Origin: Microvelia longipes
Lineage: Eukaryota > Arthropoda > Insecta > Hemiptera > Veliidae
DNA length: 64,000 nucleotides
Assembly: GCA_018340805.1 (NCBI GenBank)
Contig: JACMZG010001913.1
Coordinates: 19,856,079 to 19,920,078, forward strand
Direction of reading: 5' to 3'
Shown here: one piece after another, positions 12,692 to 45,375 of the stretch
Layout: each line of letters starts with the position of its first letter
Numbering within the stretch: position 1 is the first letter of the stretch
Program-made: the position numbers and the translations under genes
Notes under the pieces: model-generated
Databases searched by the model: none
The model's input: the letters and a program-made list of their open reading frames with translations, nothing else
What the model was told of the DNA's origin: nothing

Positions 12692-12921
12692 CATAGAGAT
12701 ATTAATTACTAGAGGGGCCCTATGGTTAAATTGTGAAACATCGAAAAAGTAACCGAATCAAATAATCAGAACAAAATTACAATAACTAATATAGAAGAGT
12801 GTTAATAATACAAACAAAACACGAACAATGTGCGGAAAGCCAAGATTAATAGATCTATTATAACCTTAACTATTCTAGAAGGAGGTTCCACAGAGCCCGA
12901 AAAGATTACAGGCCTCTCAAT
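12692..12921. mobile_element. MITE family A, copy, split at its end by the hAT-like MITE
   Basis: Opens catagagatattaattacta then gaggggccctat, the family A terminus, and carries the internal words acaatgtgcgg and ttataaccttaact. Its first eight bases are the target duplication of the element at 12164-12691, so that element landed in this terminus. It lacks a clear right-hand end and abuts another family A copy. Confidence 0.6.
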
Positions 12922-13247
12922 CATAGAGATATAATACTAGAGGGCCCTATTGGCTGAATTTTGAAACTTCTAAAAAAGTAACCTGACCACCTCGACTGGT
13001 ATGATCAAATAAATATTTAATATAAATCAAATAAACAGAACAAAAATACAGCACTTATGTACTGAAACGTAAAAATACAAATCAAACCCAAAAAATTGGA
13101 ACAGGAAGCCGAAAACAATGGATTTATTTGTAACCTTAATTTATTCATGGGTAGGTTTTAATGAGGTTACATAGAGCCCAAAAACGATGTTTCAGGCCTT
13201 TTAATGTATTGAGGTAGGCTGTGCCCCCTCTAGTATATATCGCTATG
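12922..13247. mobile_element. MITE family A, near-complete copy, about 326 bp
   Basis: Left end catagagatataatactag, right end ccccctctagtatatat then cgctatg: terminal inverted repeats of about 24 bp with TA at both outer edges, compatible with a Tc1/mariner-type TA duplication. No coding region. It directly follows another family A copy. Confidence 0.7.
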
Positions 13248-13916
13248 CTAATAACAATAAATCAGTATTTATTTAGTTAAATATGTTTGTTTAATTCAAA
13301 ATATTTTTTTCCTATATAAATAACTTTAAGATAACCCCGTAACATTGCGTTAGGTTATAATAAAGCTTTATTAAGAATACTAGTTTTAAATAAAATTATA
13401 AAATAAATCTTCAATTATTCATTTTACATATAATAATGTTTATTATATGGATATACCCACGGGAGATGACATCATAATAAAGTTAAGGGTATGATCAGGA
13501 TTGAGCTGAAACCAGTTTTTACCGTTCTAGAAGACCACTTTGAGGGGCTGCTTAGCTCACCGAGGTTCCGTATAAGTCATCTTTCTATCTAGGACAGTAA
13601 GGCAAACCAATGTAGGACTAAAGGTTTTTGTTTTGTCACATACCCCTCCTTCATCACCACTGAACCCAACAGATATCGCAGAGGTCCATGACATAGACAT
13701 ATATGTGAGTGTGTGTGTTAGTATCCCGTTTTCGCTCCTTAGGATGTTCCAATTTTCAGCTGAATCCGGCCTCAGTCGATTTAGGTTGATTACACTTTGA
13801 TTTAAAGCTAATTCATATTTCAATTTTTTTAGGTCTTAACGTCGAACCTCCCAAACATCTCGCCCTTTGCAAAGTTTTGTTTCAATTTGAGAAAACATTC
13901 GAAAGTTATTGTTTAC

Positions 13917-14200
13917 CAAATACACACACACCAGGCCCGTAGCCAGCCAAAACTTGTAGAGGGGCGAAACCAATCCCAGAGGGGGAAGGCGATATTTACA
14001 CATCTATAAGGGACTTCCACTGAAAACCACTTCGTCAGGGAGGACAACATTTTTTCCAGATGCTCCCACAGTAGGCCCATTTTGCATTTTCAAAATCCAA
14101 ATACACACACACCAGGCCCGTTTTGCATTTTTTGCAAAACAAAATGCACATACATACATTGGAGTATGTATATATGTACACACACACATAAGCTCTAATA
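13917..14200. repeat. Repeat block, partial match to 31565-31700
   Basis: The word atacacacacaccaggcccg occurs twice here (about 13920 and 14100). The stretch with aatcccagagggggaaggcg and actgaaaaccacttcgtca resembles 31620-31690 in a capping-enzyme intron. A transposon fragment is likely; open frames on the minus strand are not convincing genes. Confidence 0.5.
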
Positions 14201-14534
14201 AAGAGAGCTGTATGATCTCTTTTTTTTATCTATTAAATTGTTTATATTCTAAGCTGTATTCAGAAAACTAAGCTGTATTCAGAAAAAGGCAAATGACGGC
14301 ATTGCTAGTCTTAGAATTTTTGTAGCCTTTTTTAAAAATAACCTCAATTTTAATATATTTTTCTAAACACCCTCCATGAAAGTAAGCAACTATCGACAAG
14401 TATAATAAATGTTTTAAGCAAATAATAATTTACTATTCTTGTAATACATATCTGTAAGTACCTGTTTCGTTAATTAATTTTGTCATAATTCAAACTCTAA
14501 CAAAATACTAAGCCCACAAAACTACTCATATATA

Positions 14535-14729
14535 ATGTATAAGAATTGGGTAGCAGGGTTGTTACCTTTGCATATTGCAAATCAATATGTTATGCAATGT
14601 GGAACCTGTAAATCAACTTGTAGCCAAACAGGTAGACCATACCGTGTTAGAATCCTGGAGCATATGAAGGGGCCAAGAAAAATTCACCAGCACACAATTG
14701 CTGAGAATAACACCAAGAAAACAAGGTAG
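14535..14729 (+). pseudogene. GIY-YIG endonuclease fragment, probably Penelope-like element
   Basis: A 64-codon frame contains QCGTCKSTCSQTGRPYRVRI followed by LEH. This resembles the GIY-YIG domain of Penelope-like retroelements, where a C-x2-C pair precedes Y-x-GQTGR, a basic stretch and EH. The tyrosine-glycine of the second half-motif appears replaced (STCSQTGRP), so the copy is probably inactive. No reverse transcriptase frame is visible upstream, so this is a short remnant. Seen: the motif. Inferred: element class. A diverged host GIY-YIG protein is a weaker alternative. Confidence 0.5.
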
Positions 14730-17700
14730 CGTTTTTGCATTTAATTTCTAAAGAAAAGAAACACATGAACTATCAGGAAAATGCTGAAATACATAGGAAT
14801 AATAAAGAGCATGTATTATAAGCATGAATATAAGGCCCTTAATGTCCGATTGGGGCTGTCTCTTTACTGCAAGAGACTCTAGCTAATGCACCATGGATAC
14901 ATTATTATTACATTACATTACAGTGAGACCAAAAGTTGGCATTGTTAAATATAACAAGTTATTGTGGAGAGACTGTTTTCTCTCAATTCCTTAATATTTA
15001 TGTTTGTTAAATAAAAAGTACAAAATAAATAAAATATTTATTTATTTTTATACAAGGTTATAATGATAAACAAAACGTGATACTAATCAATATTTAACAA
15101 TACTTCCCAATCATCTTTAAATACACAATACATTGGAAAAGTAAAAAATTAAAATAATACACTTCTTAAATATCAGAAAAGCAATTTACAAAATCAAAAT
15201 CTCCTATAAGTGAAAATCTATTTAAATAAGAATCTGGACAATTGGATTTGAAGAAATTGAATGAATTAGTTAAAGCCTTTTTCAGTGGTGTAACTAAGAA
15301 AGTTGGCACACTGCTGCAAACCTTTGAGAATTGATTTCCTTATTATCACCCCCCCCCCCCTACTTTAGACAAACCTATAAAACATATCCTTCTTTCTAGA
15401 CAAGGGTATCAAATGCAATAAAATATGAAATACATAAAAGGCAAATTAATACCCAATTTAACAAATTTTTAATCCAAAGAATGAACTGGTTCTTTGTAAA
15501 AGTAAATTTGTGGACTGTATATAATATTGGAATTAAATTTCTTGAAGACTACAGTCCTTTAAAATATTAATTTATTTAATAAACTTTACTACATCTTACA
15601 ACGTTTCATTGACGAAGCTCAACATCTTCAGGTGAAATCAATGACAACTAAATTATCTTGTGTCATATTTAAATTTTTATTTATCCCCAATAGCCGGTGC
15701 TATCCACTTTACAACTAATATAAAGGAGGCAAATAAGAATTGATAAGTATAGATTAACAAGATCTGATTCAAAATAAACAATTGAAAGGGCCAACGAATA
15801 AATAGATAAAGAAAAATTGTCCTGAGATTTATTATTTTGGACAAAAAGGTTAGTTCCGAAAGGAGATGAAGAAATAGAAAAAATTGGGTAGGCGCTGATG
15901 TCGCTAAGTAAAGTCAGTTATTGATAAGATAAAAACCTGTCATGTTAGCTTACAATACTATACTTTGATTTCAATTGATACACCTGTCAAACAATACATA
16001 ATTAGAATTTGCCAATCGACAATACTGATTTTAGCGGTACTCACATAGCAAGTTTTTACATTTTTCTCTGTTCTTTTAACTTCTTGGTCCAGCTCAAACA
16101 GAAGCTAAATAACTATAACAATAAAGTTACAAAAATAAATAATAATCCTTTAAAAATCGTGTTTTTTCAACAACTTCAAAACATATAAAAATATCCTACC
16201 CAATAAATAAACCAATACTGTGATCTACCTAAGCATCATGAAAGTAGGAGTATAGAGTCAACTTAAGTAGATATGACAGAATAATTCACATAGGAGGTAC
16301 AAACAACTTCATTACACTTATTTTCATAAAATTTCATTGAGAATCATTGCAGAAAATTATTCTAAAAAAACTGCATAAGTTTAAATACCTAAAAATAAAT
16401 AAGGTTTCTTTAAAAAAGAATCATATGGTTCCTTCTAAATAACTTCAAAACATAAAAAAGTGGTGGTACTTTGAGGTCAAGTATTTAAAATAAATTTATC
16501 CATGTCTTGTGGAGTAAACAATTTAATCAACCAATACTCTAAACAAATAAATCCTCACTTCTGGTTAAGCGAAAACAATATTTACACATAAAAAATAACA
16601 CTATTTACATTTTTATAATAATAAAGCAGAAATACAGTATTATTGTACAGCATACAATATTATGTATAACAAAATAATATACAATGTAAAAATGAAAACA
16701 TCTCAAATAAAAGTATAAAACATGTAACGTATGTCTTTACTAGGCTAATATAAATAAATTACAAATTTACTGTACAAACAATGGTCAAACAAATCAAACA
16801 ATCTTACCTTTGAAAGTGGCTAAAGAGTTAAGTTGTTTAATATTAATATTGTTGGAAAATTATATAACTTCTATAGAATAAAGCCCCTACACTAATCATG
16901 CCCAAAAACTTATGGGAAAACAAATTAAGTTAAAACAGATGATATGTGGTCTATTTGATATAACCTTACTATATTTGGAGTTTTTTTAACGATGCCAGCA
17001 CATGTTATATTTGTGGGCCTCTACAAAAAATCATTATATTAAACATTATTATTTGTTCAATTTATAGGCAAAGAAATATTAAGGCTTTAATATCTATTAA
17101 TGCCTTAAAGTACAACATTAAACTAATTCTTAATCTTCCTCCACTCACTTTAAGATTCTTAACATTGAGGAGTATAACCCTCATGATAAACATTTACACT
17201 CATTTCCAAAGTACCATAAAAGCATACCTAAAGAAATTTGAACAAAAGTAGCGAAGAAGATGAGTGACATCATGTAATTATTGTTGGATTATAAGAAAAC
17301 AGATTTACCAGATCTGTTAAATCACCAGGTTATTTTATATAACCCGCGTCTGAAGTTTATGGTTTTAAAACGAGAAACAAATTTCTACTTTAAATAAGGT
17401 TTGAAAACTTTGAATGACAAATGAGACAAAATACAAGCTAATTGTGATATTTGAGTGTAAAAATGGTGGATCGAAATTTGCAAGATGTAATCAAATTAGG
17501 TCGACTATGGGATAATTCTTTTTGCATAAAATAGTTGAATTTTTGTCTATAATATTGACTGTATGAGTTGATTAATGCAACTAGGATGTGTGTATAATAA
17601 ATGTATCAACAATTTGTGTCCGAAAAGCTTAATGTTACTTTTAATCTGATACCAACCCTACCCATGGATCATAGGTCTAGGGGCTTAAAAGAATAAACCC

Positions 17701-18900
17701 TTTACACGTTTTATCCCATTTTAAAATCATAACCTTCAATCATGGGTTACATAAAGTAAACTCCCTTTGACATCAGACCTAACCAAAGAAACTAATACCT
17801 AGAGGGAGGACATAACAGCTCTTATCATTCTCTGGGTAGCTTGGCACTATAACTGAACATTGGCGACATCATTTTTTAATGTTTCATAAAAATTACAGTT
17901 TTATTTTTTAACTATTTTGTCTTAAATTAAGTAAAATGAGCTAGTATAATAAGTTGTAATTATTATGTATTGCATATATTCATTAATTATGTGTGTTGTT
18001 TAAAGTGATATAAATGTGACATAACTGAAAAATGCCCATCATTTGTCTCCAATAGGGATCACAGTCTATCGTTTAGTTTAAAAATCTTGACAGGTCAGTT
18101 TAGACACCACTGATTCTTAAGAAAAAAAAAATCCCTGCTAGAAGGGAGTGGGAAAAACTATGTAAACATCAGGTTATTTTACCCGTATTTTCTTGGCGAT
18201 GTTTTTTTTTACATTTCTTTTGTGTAGTTTTATTTTAAGATATCATTTTAAGATTAATTTGAAAGTAGGTTGGCACGGCTTCTCTGATCGGTCAATCCCC
18301 AAAATACTTATGACCTAGGGGATTTTTAAACTAAACGATAGACTGTAGGGGTCTCTAGTCTCCCTCTAAGGAGTCTCCAGTAGGAGTAAGTACCGTTATG
18401 ACATCTAAAGGAAACTGTCACACTTCTAGACCCACTTTCACTGTGTTATTTTGCCTAAGTTCTCCCTCTGAGTATAATTCGCTTTGGACCTAAACCATTC
18501 AATTCAATTATTTGTCATTTAAGTGCTAAAATTAACCCATAGAATAGCTTAGTTAAACATAACTCAACAAAACCAACAGTTGCATATGTGGCATATTCAG
18601 CAAATAAAAGAGATGTTGGACTAGCTTGTCTGTATTCCTGACCCTTAACTAATGTTGGAAATGCTGATATCACAAAGTTGTGATCAAACTATTGCTTTAT
18701 AAGTATTAAGGAGATACAAAAATGTTTTTTGTAAAAATAATAATGAACAATTAAACACATTTTTCACTCAAACTTATAATTAAACAAATTAATGATGTAC
18801 AGTTAAACTTTAAAAAAAATAATATAAATATCCTATAGAAAAAAAACACTTTTTAAGCAATAGTTTGATCAGAAATATGTAATATCTCCTAGAATCAAAA
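14730..18900. other. AT-rich intergenic DNA between receptor and capping enzyme
   Basis: No gene is supported here. A solo foldback end (word tgtggagagact) lies near 14961 and a hammerhead-like motif at 15604-15631 on the minus strand. A run of ten C is at 15351-15360. The part below 19074 should hold the capping-enzyme 3' UTR, but no clear AATAAA was seen on the minus strand in the first kilobase after its stop. Confidence 0.6.
15604..15631 (-). other. Hammerhead-like core motif
   Basis: On the minus strand: CTGAAGA, one extra base, a five-pair stem (GTTGA with TCAAT around a six-base loop), then GAAAC. It matches the spacing of the motifs in the foldback elements of this window but lies in no obvious inverted repeat. 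Flanking stems I and III were not found. Confidence 0.4.
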
Positions 18901-19073
18901 TATGTATTGGCTTTAAAACACATCCAAATTGGTCTCTTAAATCAGGCACGCTCATATTTTGGCTTCTGTACAATTAGTAATGCTATGTATATACATATTA
19001 ATTATTCTAAGGGTTCAACTGTGAAGATAATCTACACTACAAACAGACATTTGTTTTTTCAGCTAAATTATAA

Positions 19074-37706
<18,633 letters not shown>

Positions 37707-37964
37707 CTTAACCAAAACTAAAACAAAACAAATAAAATTAAAACTGGATAGTAGTTGAAGTAAAATTATTAGAATATTTGACATGCTTCTTCCTCACATT
37801 CTGCAAGTAATTAATTTTTTACCAATATAAAACAAAATTTAATTCGAATGTACACATAGTTTAAGCTAATAAACAGAGTAAATATTTAAATTTGACCATT
37901 TTACATAAAACAGAGCACTATTTTAAAAACAAGCGGGAAGGGCGTTGAGAAACAATATAAATAT

Positions 37965-37977
37965 GGCGCGTGCGCAT
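37965..37977. promoter_or_regulatory. NRF1/Ewg-like palindrome near the capping-enzyme 5' end
   Basis: ggcgcgtgcgcat is close to the NRF1 consensus YGCGCAYGCGCR, in otherwise AT-rich DNA. It lies in the first intron, about 260 bp before the start codon at 37706, so it may mark a promoter for transcripts that skip the upstream noncoding exon. Confidence 0.4.
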
Positions 37978-38140
37978 TTAACTTAACCATCAAAATATGG
38001 GGAAAGTCTGACAAAATTATTGCAAATAAAATGCAATTTCTGCTCTTTTAAAACAATATAAACACAAAATAGTACAATATATTAATAAAAAGTAATATAA
38101 TATAACTTAAAGGCAAAATAAAAACAATAGTAGTACTCAC

Positions 38141-38220
38141 GACGATCGAAAAACAGAGAAAATTTCGACGAGCCCCGCCCGAATCATCTGAAGCTGCACG
38201 TCTATGGCGACTTTACTGAC
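38141..38220 (-). other. Likely noncoding first exon of the capping enzyme
   Basis: On the minus strand a GC-richer segment with a GC box (gggcggggc near 38180) ends at 38141 against a strong donor (gtgagtac). The next acceptor abuts the start codon at 37706. The 5' limit is a guess. Confidence 0.5.
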
Positions 38221-40182
38221 AAAAAAATCAACAACAAACAAAAATCTAGAACGGCAATTCACAGTGTTACCAACCAAAAAACAAACTGCACACTTAATTA
38301 TTTTTAATCATAGAGATATGACTTAAATGATTTAACACTTTTCGTTAATAATAAATTTAATTTTAAAAATGTATTAATTAATTTGTTTTAACTTTACTGC
38401 CCAGTGGTAATAATAACAGCTAATGTACAGAACAACAACAATAAATCAAGCTTTTTTTAAACTCATAACTTAAAATAAGTTTTATGCCAAAACTATGTTT
38501 GAGCCATTACCTTAGCCTAGCCCCCAAAAAAAAGAGGTTTCAAACCTTTAATGTAATCCCCTCTAGTAATATAAATTTATGACGGTGACAGTTTTTAAAA
38601 GACTAAAAGCATACTTTGTTTTATCTTTGAGGATTTCATGTGTTATAGAACCGTAGGCAAATAACACTAATGTCAAGCCCTAAAGGTTTAACCTCCTACA
38701 TTGATAAAGGATTAGGTGGTCTTCCATTTAATTATCAGGAACTTTGACCCAAAGCACTTTCAAAGTCCAGGAAAAAGTCCCAAAATCAGTTTGTTCTGTA
38801 GTAGTTTTCCTATTGATTTTAACAAAAAAATTAAAAGGGCTCTTATTTACGTTTATTAAAATTGTGACATCAATATATATTAACCGTCAAAATTGGTTTA
38901 ATAGAACAAGAGCTAAAACTTTTCAAATATTAGCCCATATATAACAAAATCAACAAATTACACCCAAAAACACCAAAATCTGAGTAGAGTACGTTTTACT
39001 ATGTTTAAGATTCAGGCAGACTTAAAATAGAAGCATTTATTTCAAACTTCTAGTTTAATAGAATATGGCTGATTATTGTAGGATTTGTTTTAATAAATAA
39101 ATAATTTTAATGTAAATTTTTGTAACTATTTATAATTTCTACTAAGGGTTCTTTTTGTGATTTACTTTACTTTTTTTGTTGACATATGTAACATTTTGTA
39201 TTCTGTAAAAATTGATTGTATTTTTGTTTTTTGACCGTATGGCCTGTTAATATTTAATGTAATTATGTAGAGAGGTTATTATTGTGCATGGCGAGATGTT
39301 GGGGAGGTTATTATTTATTTCTTATCCAGATCAAAATAAGTGACTAACTAAAAAAAAAACAATTTTATATTTTAACTATATCTTAATATTTACAACTTTT
39401 ATTTTAAATGTTTACAAAAAATAATATATACTATCTTTAATTTCAACAGACATAAATAATTATTCTTAAAATATATTTACAAAATAATAATAAAAATAAA
39501 GAAATTTCATATGCAAATCATCATATGCTTTGTTTACTCAAATAGTTCCTGTTTTATTTTGTTAAAAATCAGTTTTAAAATAATAATAGATTTTAAATGA
39601 CAAATGAGAGTAAAAAAACATAAAGCATAGACCACCTACTGTTCACTGAAGATTCATATATGACCTTCAAACAGCAGGGGATATTTTATTAATTTAATAT
39701 GTGGTTAATTTAGTTTAAGAAAAACTTTTGACAACGAAGCATTCCAATCTGACGTTAAATAAAATTCAAAGTACTAAAATATCCAATATAATACATTTTA
39801 TTTAAGATATTTACAAATTTGTGTTTAAAAAGTTTTTAAAAACATTTCAGAATTCAAGGAAACTTTTAACATATGAAGCTGTCAATTATTTTCTTAAAAT
39901 AAATTAAATGGAGCTGTTTTTTTATTTATTAATTTATTTATATAATATTTTAACTGAATTTTATTTATTTCTATATTTAGGAATAATTAAAAATAATTAA
40001 TGAACTGAATTTGAAGGAATTAAGAGATTAATAAATATCTATTATAGTCAAAATGAAGTTACAAACAAAATAAGGCTCTTTAAAAAAATAACTACATTAG
40101 ACTTTTAAACGGATAATTGAATGAAATATATGAGTATAGTTTGATAAAAGATTATGGGAGTCACTGATTAGTTTACTATACT

Positions 40183-40236
40183 TGGTTGAGACGCAGGATT
40201 CGGTAGGATGTTCAACTCCCTGGGAGATTCAACCCC
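40183..40236 (+). other. tRNA-like A-box/B-box pair, possible SINE head
   Basis: tggttgagacg at the left resembles a polymerase III A box, and gagattcaacccc about 41 bp later resembles a B box. No full cloverleaf could be drawn, and the body does not match the SINE copies at 35180 and 50243. Confidence 0.3.
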
Positions 40237-41318
40237 ACGGCAGTTGTTGTGTGAACAGGATTAAATGGAGTTCAACTACAAAACTCATTTTTTTATTGGG
40301 TTAGAGTGAACAGTTGGAGTTGGCCAAGCCCCATGAGTGAAATAGTATATAATTACTCTATGACGGGAGTGTGATTTTGTAAAAAAAACATTTAAACCTA
40401 TAGATTACAGATAGATACAAATAACTATGGACAGAGTAAAAAAGACACCAAATAGGGTATAAATGAAACATTCATAACAAATAATAATTATAATAACCAG
40501 TTCATATATAGGTGATGTGTAATAAGTATTCTAAATTTTTCTATATGAATCAAGAAAGGCGTTTTTCAAAATGATCTTTTCTGGATTTATTTATTTATAC
40601 ATCAATTAGCATTTATAAAATACAATAATGTGAGTCTGTAGCTTAAGCCAAAACGGCCTCTATATTTAAAAGCACAGAACATAGAATACAAAGTGTAAAA
40701 ATGCTAAAAAATAGAGAAAACAGTATAATGATAATTTTTCGACTAATTAGAGCCTAGATGTTCAAATTAATAGGCTGAATTGATTAGCTTTATGCCTCAA
40801 TTTACCAAACTGGTTTGACTGAAAAAAAGTCGCTTCATTTGTCCTTACTACTTAGGACTCGCTTCTCTCGTCCTTATAATTTGGAAATCTCCAGATTTAT
40901 ATAGCAGTACGTCTTTGGACTCATTTTACTCATCCTCTGAGTAAAACCATCTGTTTTATATCTAGCGATCACTCTGAACATATCTTGTTCAGGGATCCCC
41001 CCTTACAGAAAACTCACCTACTTCCTACTTCATGACTCCAATATTAATCTGCAATTACATGTTCAAACAATCCTTCATAGCTTCAAGTAAACAATTGGGG
41101 TATTTGTCACTCCTGTCATTTCAATTATTAAATTATTGATTTATTTAATTATAAAATATTATATTATTAAACATTATAATTTTCTATCACATGTATTGCT
41201 TTCTTATTCTATCCTAAATATTAAAAAAATCTTAATGTAATTGTTTTCTTTAAATAAAAAATACATATACACAATCATATTAAATAAGGTAATTTAATAA
41301 AATAAAATTAAAAAATTA

Positions 41319-41418
<100 letters not shown>

Positions 41419-43980
41419 AGAAATTAACTAAGTTATACTTGGGTTAAGCAAGCTGTTTTGGCTAGAAAAGCCAAGCTATACACCATCTTTAATAACTAGG
41501 AGCCTCACGTAACTCTATTAAAAACATAATAAATGGCTGTAACTCGCATTAAAATAGGAAATATAATATTTTTATTGGTTCTAAGAGCCACAAAACCATG
41601 GCCTTATTTAAAAATTATTTTAATTATAAACTATCACATCTTTACATTAACAGAAATACAATAAGTATATCAAGTAGTTTTTTATGTTCGGTACTAATTT
41701 TGAGTCAAAAATGGTAAGATTGCCAATTTTTTTGGATACTATTTAGTATCCAAAATAGTATTGAATACTATTTTAGTGGATAATACATATATTATCAGTG
41801 AACAGTAGGATCGTCGACACATTTTAAAGTTTTCTATTTCTAAACTTTGCAACACTGAATAATCAGGTTATATTCTGATTTCCCTAGATTCGTTCACACA
41901 TTTATGTAAAATAAAACAAAATAAGTATGAAACAAAAATTTCTTTGAAAAATTACTTAAATAATCGTAACTGGAAAGAAATGCCTCATAAAGTTTATACC
42001 CCTATGATAATTATTGCTCAATTAGGGCAATTAATTTTGGCATAGTTGGCAGCAGTGCATTCCAGCCACAAATTATTGGCAGATACCAATCAGAACCTTG
42101 AAATTTTTGTCAATAGTTTAACAACTAACTTGCAGTGCTAATAAATTTATTACTCACAACCTTTCACAAACCAGTAACACCACATAAATTGATAATATAT
42201 TTTTGCTTATCATTGTAATGTAAACAATTTTCAAGTACATACGTTGTACTTTAATGGGACACCCCACAATTGCTGTCATAAAACTGAAAAACAGCATTGA
42301 ATGTTGTTCTTTTATTAAAAATAAAACTACATGAAGAGTAAATACACATAATTCATAATATTTTTACCACAGATAAGTTATTTAAGAGCCACAACTTACA
42401 AAGGACTAATAAAGGTGGGATTCAAATGGCTAATCTTAAACTAAATTTAACATAATACTGTCCTGGTATAAAGAGAAATCCTCATCTAAGGTGTGAAACA
42501 CTTATGAGGGTTTTTACACAAACTTTTCACAGGTTTTCAAACAGGGCAATGGTTCTAGTGCCTCGCCATCTTGATTTTGGTCCAACAACAAATATAATGG
42601 TTTCCCTCACGGGGAAACTTATACCCTTAAAAAAGATTCCTCATAATAGCAGGATTAATAGAATAAAACTCTCTTGAAGGTGGGAACATGTGTTACACAA
42701 CATGTTACAATCACAATGCATCCATCTTTTTTTAATTTAAATCTAAGATATATAAATTAAGAATGAGTTACAAAATTTTACGAATATTAAACAAGGTAAA
42801 AAATATAATTTACAAAATAGCAAACAAGGTAAAAAATATCTTGATAAGCATAATTCTTTTTTTAGAAATATTTTTTAAATTTTTACAGGACTGTTAGAAC
42901 TAAAGTTTTTAGTTCTAATTTTTTTAAGTTTAAATTTTTAGGGTGATGGGAAGAGGAGAGGAAGTCTAATCATTTGCAACAGCTCACTTCATTCATTTTT
43001 TTATTACACCGTCAAATGTCTGTGTAAACATATACAAATTATTTACACAAAAACAGCTGTAACCATAGTTTCTAAAATTAAACAAAAGATCAGGGGTCTT
43101 CTTATATTTACACAGGACTCCAATAGAGTGGGTAGACTTCCACTTTCTTTCCATCACCTCCCCTACTCAAAATGACCTTCAATCACAACAAAAAATGTTA
43201 TCAGTAGTCATAATTTGTATCAATGAATGCCATAAACAAATGATTCCATTTAAAAACTATAATCAAAGATGAAACCAAAAATAAAAAGAACATTGCAACA
43301 AATAGTTCACATCTGATAATTACATATTATTGGAATCAGGAGCCCAAGAGGAATCGATCCCCCCCTCCGATTGTCATCTAACCAACCTCAAAAGTATCAC
43401 TTCTGGTGAAAATTTACAATTAAGTGAAATTCAATTTATTAAAATATTTTTCTATTTATAACAAACATAAATTAATAAGGCTCTATGATGGCAATAGAAT
43501 CACATTAATCATAGTCATTGATTATACTCTGTATTTTATAACTAGGAACAACAAATATATCTATACATGCCTGTAGTTAATCTATTGAGCCTACTGTTTT
43601 AAGGTTTTCTTCTTGGAGGCTCTTTTTGCATTAATCATATAACAAAAATAGAGATCAATGTAACTTATGTTTTTTATAAATTCTGTAAATTGTATGGAAT
43701 TTTTAATTTTTGTATTGATTATTAAAGTAAATAAATTACTATAATAGATTAATTAATTAACATTTAAAGTAAAAGTGAATACATGATAATTTACTAGACC
43801 TATAAAATAAAATAATTTTATTTTAACCATAAGTATTTTGGTAATTATTACACAAATATAGTAATTTTGGTAACTTTGATCATTTAAATTAGAGGATAAT
43901 ATAATAATGCCTATATTGGATAAAACACTGAATTCTATAATTCTATATTATCTTATCTGGTAATTTTTCATCAAGATATT

Positions 43981-44133
43981 ATAGTATAGCACACGGTTAT
44001 AACCAGTTGACAGCATGGGAAAATAGTGTTGCGGACCAACGAGGTGTGGTTTAACATTTAGGACTAATCTCATTGGCTCCCTCGCATTATTTAGTAACAC
44101 TGTCAATTTATTATATCCGTGTGTTATACTATA
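43981..44133. mobile_element. MITE family C, complete copy, about 153 bp
   Basis: atagtatagcacacggttat at the left pairs with atatccgtgtgttatacta at the right, imperfect terminal inverted repeats of about 22 bp. The interior has the words aaccagttgacagc and actgtcaattt. Related fragments are at 9568 and 37344. A minus-strand frame across it is a by-product. Confidence 0.75.
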
Positions 44134-45109
44134 ATTGACATATAACATAAAATTTTGTTAAAAATATTTTTATTTCAATAGTTTTTTCAGCAAAAATTTT
44201 TAACATATGTCAAACAATACCTCGATAAAAAATTATTGGATTAAAGTATTTTTAGTAACAAATTTATTAAAATTTGATGTGGTGTCTAAAATAAGCATTA
44301 TTATGGCATGTCCAAATTAAACTTTTTTAAGTTATCAAAAGTGGTAAAAATATCAAGTTTGGGTTTAGGCAGAAACCGAAACTTGATCATATATACATCT
44401 GCCTTACCAAACTTTTCTCAATAAAACCGTTAATATTTTATCCCTAACAATTGTTTATATGCCGATTTATTCAGAAAAATATGACAGTTAATACTATGAA
44501 AAGAAATTGATAATTAAAAGAGAAATATAATTAATTTAAAAATTAGCCACTCCCTATTGTTGTAATGTAATTAGCCACACCTTTATGGTTATGACATCAT
44601 GTGGCTCCGCCACCGTCGCTTTTCTACCCTTCAAAACATTTGTTTAAGTAATTAATTTTAAATACTTAAAAGGCTCACATTGCTGCATTTTTGGGTTTTT
44701 AGCCAATTATATTCATAGGCCGATTTAATGAGGTGAATCTGAAATATCCTACCCTGTATTTGAGGCACCTAGTTATAAAAGAGAGAGTATAATCTTATAT
44801 ACATCAAACACATTTTTATAGAATATTTACAACATAATTCTAATTTTACAGCAAAAAGTTATCATAAAGTTTATGGACAAATTCTAAACAGATAACAGTA
44901 TCAATATAAAATAATTACAGAATACAAATTTTAAGATAAATAATCAGTTAAATAGTGAATGTTTAGTTTTAAATGTGATATTTTATAATAAAACACTAAC
45001 AAGCAACTCTCTGAATTTTAACAGAAATCGTACAAATATATTTAGCATGTAAGAAAGTTAACTTGCCATTTTTTTTTTATCTTGAGCATAAGTGTGAATA
45101 AAGTTCGTA

Positions 45110-45375
45110 ATAAATAATGAAAGAGAAAAATCTATCCACAGAATAAAACTTCAATAAATTGAAAGGCAAAGTACTTTCAATCAGACTAGAGGCCATCATC
45201 GGTGCAAAATCTTTAAAGAAATAAAAGAAAGAAGAGTTAGGCTATGATTTAGCCTAACTTCAGAGATCAGACTAAAAAATCTACAGCTATATCATAGACT
45301 TACTCTTCTTCCTTTTATTTCTTTAACCGTTTAACACTGATGATGAGCATTGTTTAGCACTGAAGAATATTCAAT
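45110..45375. mobile_element. Foldback element, partly decayed, hammerhead-like motif
   Basis: Left arm words (aaagaaataaaagaaagaag, taggctatgatttagcc) pair with complements around 45270-45330, and the arms then drift apart. On the minus strand at 45176-45203 the motif reads CCGATGA, one base, GGCC, loop, a worn stem, GAAAG. It sits about 420 bp beyond the F-box stop codon. Confidence 0.55.

Noticed and set aside
13557..13823. An 88-codon minus-strand frame
   Set aside because: No recognised domain, no splice context, and it lies among MITE copies and other repeats. Not supported as a gene.
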